From: Acestrorhynchus altus | Taxonomy: Eukaryota > Chordata > Actinopteri > Characiformes > Acestrorhynchidae | NCBI GenBank assembly: GCA_034509495.1 | Contig: CM067503.1 | Span: 47,796,274 to 47,860,273, forward strand | Direction: 5' to 3' | Length of the DNA: 64,000 bases | Shown here: positions 49,101-60,796 of the stretch, piece after piece | How positions within the stretch are numbered: the first letter of the stretch is position 1 | Layout of the letters: every line of letters starts with the position of its first letter | Made by a program: the position numbers and the translations under genes | Notes under the pieces: model-generated | What the model was told of the DNA's origin: nothing | Databases searched by the model: none | The model's input: only the letters and a program-made list of their open reading frames with translations

Positions 49101-52100
49101 TTATGGGTTAAGCTTTCACGTCATAGAAAAAACTCTCTCTCCACGTCAAAGTAACACTGATCAGCAGGTTAGACAGTTAATGAGACGTCTTAATCAGTTA
49201 CTGGGACCAGACTCGCTCCGCAATCTGTTCGGGTTCAATACATGATGCCATAAAGGTGGGATGTAGCAAACTCTAAATAAGAAATTCTAAATTCACACCA
49301 TTAATTACATTTTTAAAAGACTCTACATTTTACACAAATTGTTCAACTGAATTTTAGGAAGTTTAGAAATTTCATCATGTCATAGTATCCTGACATACCC
49401 TTTATTAAAAAGACATTTCAGCTTAAACTGTAACACACACCAATTCTAAAACACCAAACTGTCACCTAAACAAACCGTACTAAAACAAAATACTAGTGCA
49501 TCTCAAAAATGTACTTATTTTTTTTAAATGTAACTAATTTTATATTCATTACCTTTATTTCAAGTTTTTTGTCTTAAAGTGACACTGTGATCAGTAATCT
49601 ACTCAAATTTGATTCTGGATTTCTGGTTTTCATGATCTGTAAGTCAAACTGATCAACAGAAATGCAAAAAAAAATAAAATAAAAAAAAATAATTTAAAAA
49701 CAAAAATAAAAAAGGCTTGAAATGTCACTTTACATGGAATGAGTATAAAACATGACAGTTTACTTTTCGGAATGAGTGAAACTGTGATCACGATTGAGCT
49801 TTTTAACCATTATTCTATTTTTTTTTAAAGATGCATTAGTAGATCCAACCCATTACTGAATGCCTTTCAACAATAAATCAAATTGTTTTGGCCATTTTTT
49901 TTTTTAAATGACATTTTTACTTGTGATGAGGCCTAAGTCAGGGAATCCAACTGGCGTTAAGATCTCTTCAGCTCGTCTGATCGCTGATACCGATCGAGAG
50001 CTGGAGGCCACATTAAACTTCATGAGTCAGCTTGATAATTTATCATCACAGTATCAACCACAGGAACCCCGAGCACTGCCTACAAGAGTTTGTGAAATCC
50101 TGGGAATCCAGTGGAGAATCAACATGGATTTCTAAGTGAGTGTAAGATAAAAGTAGGACGAGTGACTGATCTTTTAATTAACGATGTCCTAAACCACTGT
50201 TTCCCAAACGTGGTCACAGTTCTGTATAAAGAGATGAAAAGTACTCAGTCAAGAAATGGACCTGAAATCGAGTAAGTTGACCACAAATACGCACAAGGGT
50301 TTTTGACTCTGGGGACAAAAAGTTTCAAAGTGTCCAAGTATGAAGTCCTTCGTCCATAACCTTGCTCTACCAGTCAGCAGGGCTTCACTTATAGTTAAAG
50401 CAGAAGACCATCTGATATGCTGTCAGAAGGGGCTGACTAATTCCAGGAAAGGCAGCAACATAGTGATTTTAGGAGACATGTCCTCACGTCACCCTGAAAG
50501 AGCACTTTTATCCAGGACCTGGTAATGTTTCAAATTTAATTGGTCTGTTATCTACAGTCTGAGACTACAGCACCTGAAATGACATCCTATTCAAAGGGGG
50601 ACACAAACATATACTTTGCTTTAACTCATAAGAGGCCAGACGCAGTTTTAAATATTGTTCACAATAACGGAACACAATTCAAAGTGTTCATTCAAAATGT
50701 GATGTCCTCTGTAAACATTTAACGTTTAAAATTCCATAAAAGTCTCACAAAATCTCAACTTTATAGCCTTCAGTTCAAGAAATATGGTCACAAATGATTA
50801 AAATGTAATAAATGACAGTTATTAAAGAGTTTCAATTGTTAAATAGGCTGAAACATACTTTACAAAACTTTTAAAAATTTAGAAATTACACTCTTTTCCC
50901 CCGACGGGTTGCGTTCCGTTTCGCGAACCTAATTTTGATTTTTTTGGTGTGTCTAGTACTACGGTAGCAATGACATACCACTCGTCTCATTCGGTGTCAT
51001 CTTCTACGTCTTCGTCTCTCCAAAAGTTGATCCATGTTTGGACAAAAACAAACCTCTAACAGAACAAACGCTCGCAGGTCGTCTATACGCGCTACCATCT
51101 TCTCACTGCTGTTTACTGACCCTGTGCATCCCCTCTGGTGACGTATTCTGTGACGTATCCTCGGTTACACTAAAACTGGGGTAAATGCGGGTTGGTTCAC
51201 TAAAAAACACCTGGGTTCTTCTGGACCCGAACAGAACCAGTTCAAGAAGCAGAGTTCTCTTGGTGGAAAAGGCCTAATATGTTGTGCTGCTTCAGACCAC
51301 TACGAGAAGAGCGTTACCGTGCAACACCTGTCTCATTACCACACCCTTAGGCTGTCTCACAGCACGGACGACATGCAAATGAGTTCCAAATTGCTGCTAT
51401 GAATCTTAGCACTCAAAAATCACAGCCATGTCCTCGGATTAATTCCACCATGAGTTCTGTGACCAGGATGTGCAGTAAGAGTAATTTCAAGGCAATGAGG
51501 CAGACGAGTGGACGGCAGTGAGGAGCTCATCCTGTGTTATTGCCTGCCATGTTCCAGTCTATAAAACGCAGAAAACAGAAGGTACCATTCCCAGTTTCAG
51601 ACCAGCTCCCGTATCGGGATCCCTGCAGACCCTCAGTTATTATTTCTAATACTATCATCAACTCTATATTCAAGGGTCCAAATTGCTTGTTGCCATAACA
51701 TGCAGAACTCCTTCTCTCAGTTGAAACCAGTGGTAAAGAGTTCTCCAAACAGCCCATAAGAGTGCACCTTATGTTGCAAATAGTGAGACAGCAGTCCACT
51801 AATCACTGCTGAACACAAAACAAACATCACGGATCTTCAGCTGATGAAAGCTAAGATCTTCAATGATTCAGAAACCCGGAGTGCTCCATTCTGCCCAACA
51901 CCGCGAGGAGCACACCGACTTTAACAAGGACAAGAACATTGTATTTTGTCATCCATATTGAAGATCTAACGTTTGAAACAATATTCACTATATTCTGAAA
52001 CATGGAGGAGATTCCATTTGTAAACTCTGCAAAATGTTTAATAACAATCTAAAATAATTCAATAATATCCAACTAATAACAATAATATATATCAGATAAT

Positions 52101-55100
52101 TCATTACAGAAACCCTGTGCGGAACCAGGCTCACAAGGTCGGACACCTCCTTCGTTAGAGGACACTGGACCACACATGGTTAATAACCATCCGTATATTA
52201 AGAAAGAACCCTGTGTTATTTTCATCCACTTAAATTTCCTGCCTGAAATGGACCCTAAAATATTTGCAGGTGCGTCAAAGATGAACGCGAGTACGTAAGT
52301 GGAGACTGACTGTCTGCCTTTGAGACGCTCAACATCAGAAACATCTAGAGAATCTCAAAATAATCATGAGATACACATTCTATACCCCCACACCTCACAG
52401 CATGCAGCTCCTTTTCTGGGCCACAGGGGGAGACACAGAGTCTGGCAAGAATCAGCATCGATGTCATCCTTTCCTGAAAAAAAAATCTGACAAGGTTCCA
52501 GTTACTGTCTCGAACACTGATCCGGGATCACTTCGTCCATCCCCACCCCGACCCTGACCACTCAGGACAAGTCAACAAACGTGTGCTCGGAGGTCAGCTG
52601 CTGCAGCCATAAGGTGCCATTGTGGTTTTTCCAGGCCTGGCCACAGCGACATTAAATAAGGCACCACCTGATCCTGCCTCTGCTCCAGGGAGGGTAAACT
52701 GGAAGGGAGGAGGGCTGCTGATGCAAAGTCACCTAATAAAAGAAGCTCTGCTTAGAGACCGCGGCTGAAAACCGCCCCCAAGAAAAGAAAACATTTCATT
52801 TTGTGGGTCAAAGGTGCCCCATGGCAGGCTGTCTGCAGAGAACAGAAAACAACCACTGTTACTCTCCATCCGAACACATGCGAGTTTGGGTCCTGCAGCA
52901 GCAATCTGCCTCCATAACACCAGGAGGTTGAGACTATAGAGGAACGTGTCTTAATACACTATTTATTACACTACTTTTCAAGGTGACAAATAACCCGTTA
53001 AGGTAAATATGATCCTTCTCGCAGTGTCACACAGCTTACACTCATTTTAACAATGGATTTGTCCTTGACTTTGATCGGACATCCTTACACACCTAATTTA
53101 GAGGCTTCAAGGCCAGAGCCCATCTTAATCCCATCTGACCTTTCGCATTTCAATTAATACATTTAATGCATTGTGAAAGGAGGTGCCTAATGGAGTCATG
53201 GAGTTGTTGAGGTGCCTAATGGTGTCATGGAGTTGTTGAGGTGCCTAATGATGTCCTGTGATGATCCATCCCATGCAGATTGAATGTTCTCACTCAGTTC
53301 TGCAGATGGTGTGGTAGGGGTGGAGTGTTCAATTGTCCAATAGCGTCCCACACATTTTCAATCAGGGACAGGTCTGGAGATGAGAATGTTGGAATTGATT
53401 GATTGGACATCTTCACCAAGACAAAAGTGGGACTTGTCCTTGAAGATCTCACTGCCATTCTGAGTGACTCCATAACAGTCTAGCACACACTACAGTCTTG
53501 GGTGATGTTGACATGGTGTTAACGACAGCCTGCAAACTCTTGATCTCAGGCTGGCAGTAAGAGGATGACTCATGGAGGACACCACGCCAATCATGGATGT
53601 CGGGTCACTCTACGAATGTCACGCAATTCATCGGTTCACCCTGTCTGTGGGTTGTGGAGATCCTAGATCCTTCATGTCACTGGTGTGTGCCTCCTAATGG
53701 CACCCAGAGGGCACCAGAGAGCACTCAGCTTCAATGGTAAAAACAAAGGATCGGGACTGGTCATAAAATAACCCGCATTCAATAAAATATGCCTGGACAT
53801 CCCTAGTGACTACCGTCACGTATAACACACGAGACCCTCAGAAGAAACCAAGGGGGATATCGGGCAAATGGTTATTAGTATATTATGTTATTATAAGCTC
53901 ATTAAAAGTGGACAGAAAAACAGCACTACAATGACACAAGCCGGACGAAATACTGGGCAGGGAAGTGCACAGTACAGTGTACCTGACCATGGGAACCAGA
54001 ATTTGAAGAAGAAAAAAAAACACCCTGAATTTCAGGGACATGGCATAAAATGCATGGCATAAGCAAGACTGTGGGAGCAGAACATCTGACTCAGCACGAG
54101 AGCTGCACACGAGATATAATTTCAGCATCGTCATTGCAATGTGGACATGCGCGGTGGTCATCGCAGCGGTTGCAGCGTCAAGGAAATTTCATTAAACGTG
54201 TTAATGAAACGCTTTTGCTGCTCAATACAAAAGGGAATCTTGCGCTGTTCTCATTTTCCTTTACATACCCGGTGCTTAAAAGGATTACAGTCACCGCCAC
54301 CACTGCACACCAATATTAGTGCTGTCGACATTAAACTGCACAAGAAATCAGGAAACATTATGTTCCCGTAATCGTGCACAAAGCCCGACATATCAGCAGT
54401 TTCATTTAGAGATGTAAACTGTTCAAATGTCAGAGAGGAAACTTCTCCTTCTTAAACAAACAAACCAAACACACTGACAGATGTAACAATAATCGTTAAT
54501 CAAGACATTAAAGGTCTACGATCTTTCTAGGACCTCATTTAACTATGAGACATCTATGTAACCTTCTGGGCAGGCTGATGACGTTTGTGGTACTCGATGA
54601 TGAACGTCACGCTCCAACCAAACTGCAGTCGTGCTCGCCCAAGACTAAACATGATCAAGTCAATAATTCTGCTCTTATTTGATTGTAAAAATGCTTCTGA
54701 AGTTACTTTAAGAAGGTCTTCGTACTCCACGGACAGCTAAATTAACCTCAGGGTCTTTTCATGCACTATTAAAGTGTCAGACTTCCCTCCGTTCGTCCTC
54801 TTAACCCCTGCCCCAGACTCACTCCTCAAGATGATCTTAGCATGGCTGATCTTCTGCTGTTGGAAGCGGCTCACTCGGGGGGCAGGCATGACTGCCAGCT
54901 GCCTGATCTCTGGTTCACGCTCTGAAAACTCTCCAGTCCTTCGTAAAAAGCAAGGTAGAAAATGGGCAGCTTCGCAGTAGACCACCTCAAGCGGAACTGA
55001 AGTCTGCTGTAATTAAGTCCCGTTCCTACCAAAACAAGACCACCTCCAGCCTGGTGGGAGATCTAGCTTTGCTGAACTTCACCAAGTTGCTTTGATGAAG

Positions 55101-58100
55101 GGAAAGGACAGGGCAACACCCAGCGATGAGACTCTGTGGGTCTAAGAAGCATGAGCTCATCAATAAAAGGTTTACCCCATGATGTCACTTCCCCCTCTTA
55201 GCAGTCTCAAAATGGTCTGATGGTGCAACTGAGATCATGTGGCATCCCAAGTCAAGAAAAACACACATACCAGACATGGGGTAGTTTACACCCACTTCCA
55301 CCTGCCCCCCCCCAGATTAAGCAACCAAGGCTTTTTTGGCTCAGGATTGTCACCAGTCTCCAAGTGACGACCTATCAAACCTGTCTTGAAGAAACAGCAC
55401 CGCTAAGCATCACCTGTCCCCAGAGACCACAAAGTCTCAAAAGGTGAGATGACCTTTACTTAGACCTCCAGACACAGTGGGGCTCCGAAGCTTTGTCCCG
55501 ACACAGATGAAGTCATGCCACATAGTTGACCCTTATTCTCCACTGTCAACAGTCCATCACAACAGAGTATTTATATCTCCAAAAGTGGCCCATACATCTA
55601 ACTCCTGACACGATGGCTTGTGTGCACCGCGGTACGCCGACAGGTTGAGGCAGAAGGCTATATGCAAGCCAGTGACCGATACCTAAAAATAAGAATCTCA
55701 GAAAGGTGCTGACGAGCAGATGAAGGCCTCAGCCTATTTAGAACTTTAACTTTTTTCGTGAAGGTGCCCAAAATGCAAAACTCCATTTGACACAGTTTAA
55801 TAGTGAGCTTTGGGTGCACGGAATTGACTTCTTGCATCTTCAGTCAAATGCAAACAAGGCCACAGACGGCTATAAAGCAGGCCAACTTCAACACCAAACT
55901 CTAACCTTGCTTGGTCTGGACTTTTGGACCATTCAGTTTGGACCAAATCAAATAGCTCAGAGGCAGAGACCCTTTGAGGAGGTGATCTTAGTCCAAAAAA
56001 TGTTTCTGAAGGAGTTTGTTTGTGGTGAGAACATGACCCAACCATGAGCCAGTCCAACTATTAGGTTTACTCCACAGGTTTGAGCTAAATGACTATGTGG
56101 GTGTAGTTTAAGCTGGTCAGTATCCTGCTCAGATAATCACTACAGCTATGAATGTCTCTGCCACTGCTCCAGTTAAACTGCACAGGTCTACTCAGCACCT
56201 TCCTGTAGTTACTTTTTTTTGCTCCAAACCCAGACAGGCCTGACCAAGAAGAGCAGTGAATGTTCATGGGGTTCATTGGTACGCATTGGACCAAAGCAAA
56301 TGGACTGAAGGTGTGAAAACCTTCAGTCCATGTAGGAGACGACACCGTACGAGATGAGCGGTAGGTCATTGCTCCACTTCAACTAGACACACCGACAGCT
56401 AATCTTTGGTTCCAGATGTGAACCTACTTTTGAGGTTCTGGAACCCATTTCTGTTGGTGGAAATGCACCAAAAGGCTCAAAATTAGGTTCATAATCCAGA
56501 ACGGAGTTCCACATTGGTGGAAAAGTGCGTGGAGTGACTTGAGTTGAGGAGGATCTTTGGTACATTTCCACAACCCCAGGTCTTCCTTCCGTACGTGATT
56601 GTGTTAATGTGTAAAGGCATACATGCACCTGTGGGCAAGCTGAAGTACTGGAAGTCATCAACCTGCATCTGCCACCAGCACAACACGGAAGTTCCAGTCC
56701 CAGAGGAAGACCACAAACACCTGTTTTACTGCACCAACTAACACACAGATCCATTGTTCTCACATGTTTGCAAGGTAATTCACAAGAAGAAGGGTGGGGG
56801 GACTGGGGAGCAAACATAAATCCTAACAAAAGTTTGATTCATCTCACCTGAGAATGAGGTATGTTCATAAACGGCTCAGGTGTGCCTTCAGGGTGTGGTT
56901 GGTCTGGTTTTTATGTAAACCACCATCAAGCATGCTCGTGCTCTTACCACAGCAATGATAAACAACTGTAAGTACAGCCTTGTTGTGAAGAATGTCTTGT
57001 CTCCTCAGTTATTTTAAAACCTCCACCAAATCTCAGCCTCATCTTCACTCTTGCATCTCTGGTGTCACATGATACACGTGACTAAAGCTAAACTTATCGA
57101 CAAACACATGCAGGAGGAAACATACCTTGCAACCCAAGGTCTGGCACAGCCCTGCTCTCGGGGGAAGCGTGATAAATGCTGCAGAGATACAATAAATGAA
57201 TGTAACCTTTATTCCCTGCCCTTCCACTCCCCCTTCTGCTGTTTACTCCAGAGACAGACCACCGCATGGAGACCACCGCAGAAAGGGATTACTAGCATTA
57301 ACCAAGTGCTAGCCAATCACATACCAGTGCCTGACCTCAGGGCAGCGATAAAGGGCAGAACACAACAAAATAAGCTCATCAGATCCCTAAACGGGAAAAG
57401 ACAAAAGGATGAATGACCACACTGTTGACGCTCCAGTGTCCATGTTCAGACAGGATAGAATAAAAATATCTTATTGTGTGTGTAACCACGGTATTTCAGG
57501 GCTCTGCCTCTGGTGACCAACTCTGAAAACATCACTGCGGACCAGTTCTCCAGTCAACAACACAGTTCCATTTATATCGAACGAGGGGGGTGTTGATCAA
57601 GTGCTTCTGTACTTCAAAGGTTTGTCAGGATTTTCTGCTTTCATGCAAGATTTCTGCTTCTGCACATGAGAACTAGATCTTGAAGGCAACACGGCGGGCA
57701 TCTGCCATCATAAGCTCATGTTTAGAGGAACGAGTTGGGGCTCTGGTTCATTGCTGTAAACCAGGGATCAGCAACCCTGCTCCTGGAGAGCCACCTTCCT
57801 GCCAACTCCAACGCACCTCATTGAACCAGTCAAGAACTTCTGAGGCAGTAATTAGACCAAAGAACAAAAAGGAAGTGGAGAAGATTTCTGTATTATGGGG
57901 CTGTAATTCTAAACTACAAAGATAAGAAAGGTCACCAGCGACTCATAATGGTGAGTCATTTGAGGTTGGCTTGTTACTCAGCACAAGCTCCACTCCTTCC
58001 TGCCCACTTCACTCTGATTCACCGCACCCAGGTGTAGTTTGTGGACATCCCATCTAATGAATGCATTCAGCACCCAGACAACAGATGTGCAAATGCACAC

Positions 58101-60746
58101 ACAGTGCGTCTACTCCTGATACAACCTACTGGAACCAACTCCAATGCCAAGCATGGGCTAGAGGGGTATAAAGCCCCCAGCATTGAGCTGTGCAGCAGTG
58201 AAACCTGTTGGGGATAAATGAGGTGAGGTGGTGATCACCCAACATCCTATCCTCAATGATGCTGCTGTCACTGAATGCAACCAAATCCTCACAGCAATGT
58301 TCTGGAGTTGAGTAGAAAGGCTTCCCCCAAGAGTAGATGGTCACTCCAACAAAAGCAGGATAAACATTTTTAATACCCTTGACTTCAGAAGAAATATCGG
58401 ATGAGCAGGTGTCCCACTACTTTGGGCCATGAAGTCCAGTCCCTGCAGTCATTTGGACGGATTAGCTCGGGCTTCACCGCTGCCCGTAAACAGCTTAGCG
58501 CAGACAATGGCGCGTGAGTGGGAGAGAGCCAATTAGGCCATCCAGCAAAGGCTGAACCGCCTGGGAGCGTCCTGCTGCCTAGTTAGGCCAGTTTAACAAC
58601 GATTCTTTAAAAAAGGAAAAAAGAAAGAAAGAAAACAACCATCAGAGAGCCGACGGCACTGTGCTAACTCAGCAATGCTGCACCACTGAAAACAGAAGGA
58701 GGGGAAAAGACAGAAACCGTGTCGTATACGGAGACACTGAGCTGGAAGGAGAGGGAGAAAACAGCTTCCAGCTGAGACAAGGAAGTGAGACGTTCCCAGA
58801 AGGATGAGATTAGAACAATACACTGACGATGTTCTCACACAGATACAGACTCGCTCATTAAGTGACAGCAGTAGATAAGAGCAATCGAAGCACCTCGCTT
58901 CATCTCACCACAGCCACGGAGATGTCTTCTGCCTATGGGCTTCGACTGCGTGATAATCAGTGCATCAGTGAAGAAAGCATAATTAACACCACTTTGCATA
59001 ATTAAGCCCATCACTATCAGGTAATTAATAGATGGTAATACAGAGTGTGGATCTGCACTTTCCTGGGGCGATAACAGGAGCCCAGCGGAGTGAGCAGATC
59101 ACTCTCCGTGCAGCGATGAAGAGCTAAAGGGCACAGAGAAGGGGACGAGACGCTGCCCGTGGACGGCAAACGTGAACGAGTCTAAGAGAGCGTAAGAAAG
59201 GCTTCTCGTGCACTCAAGGGACAGACACCTCATCTTCCTTTTAAACTGCTCTGCTTCCGAATTTATTCATCCAGCTTCGAGAATCCAATTAAAGCAATGC
59301 TTCTGACAAAAATCTCATTTCCATTTGGACTCTGCATTCGAGATTCTTTATTTTAAAGCTCTTTTATTTGTGGTGTCAATTCATTAAAAACCAACTGCAT
59401 TCCGTTAAATTATTGCCATTTTATGGCCATTTTATCCCACTTAAGCACAATAATAGTTACACCTTTTTTGTTGTTTTGATTTATTGTTTATGCCATTTTC
59501 CAATTTTCGCCCCCTACTAATTTTCGACATGCCAATGACCCAACCCCCTAAGTTGTCTTCCACGTTACATGTCTGCTTTCGGCACCCGGGGGGAGAAATC
59601 GTCCACGTTTCCTCCGAGGCATGTGACGGGATGCCTACGGCCTCTTTTCGAACTGCTGCCATTTGTATCGTTGCCGGGGCAGCCATCGCGTTTGGAGGAG
59701 AACGCCCCATCCCCGGTTCTGACACAGTGGTCGGCAGACGCCTGCGCCGACCAACAGCGCCATTATGTGATGTGTGAAGAGCTCCATCTACCCACCCCCC
59801 GAGAGAGACCAAGTCAATTTCTCACCCTCTGGACTCCGGCTGCCGATGGTGAGCAGCATGAACCTGCGACCCCAGGATCATAGTGGTAGCACCTTATCCC
59901 GCTCAGGGCCAAAAATTACACCTTTTAAAGAATAATGAACTTGTGAACAATGTGCAATATTTTTGTCACAAAAAAGAGTCATATATTGTATGAAATCGAC
60001 ATAATTATTGTGACAGGCCGAGATAAAAGAAATAAGGTTCCCTAAGAAAAGAAATAAGGTGTCCCTATTTTATAGGTGGTGTATTTAAAGAAAGTACTGC
60101 TGGACTCCAGTGTTCCATTTCAGCCAATCAGAAACAACTAGAGTACAGTTCTGGTACGTTACGTTGTTTTAGTGCATCAATAATTCCTGCTGATAGTGAT
60201 AACGGTAGCCGAGCTGTGGGTGTTAACTAGCTCCATTTCAACAGCTTGAACAGCGTTCACCTCCCACAGCAGCCACCGAACACCACTCAGAAGCCTCGAC
60301 ACACGCCTTTCCGAAGCAGCAGCCTTTAACTCTCGCCCTGCTAATGCGGGAGACACAAAACGACAATATGCCTCGGCTCAGGACTGACTGATGAAGCGTA
60401 TCTTGGCAGAGACGCAGTGCCCTGGACCCAGACAAAGCCTCATCTGTTCCTGATGAAGCAGCAGTTCCAGCAATGAGCTCCTCTGGCCTGCCGAGAACAG
60501 TGGGCTCAGTGTGGTGGAGACACCCTACTGTGACCACTGCACCATTGCAGGACAGATGAGCACAACAGATACACAGATGGAGACAGGCATACAGATATAT
60601 TTAGGTAGAATTACGGGACACCAAAGGTTCTAGATTTAAATAACATATTGAAATTGATTTTCTTTAATAAAGTGGAAAGAGGACCACAGGAACGTCCCCA
60701 CAAGTCCACAGGTCCCCAGATATGTACTGGGCAAACATGTTCAAGT

Positions 60747-60796
<50 letters not shown>

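Noticed and set aside
54737..54985. 82-codon minus-strand frame in the ENAH intron
   Set aside because: No recognisable motif or repeat match; chance length for this window.
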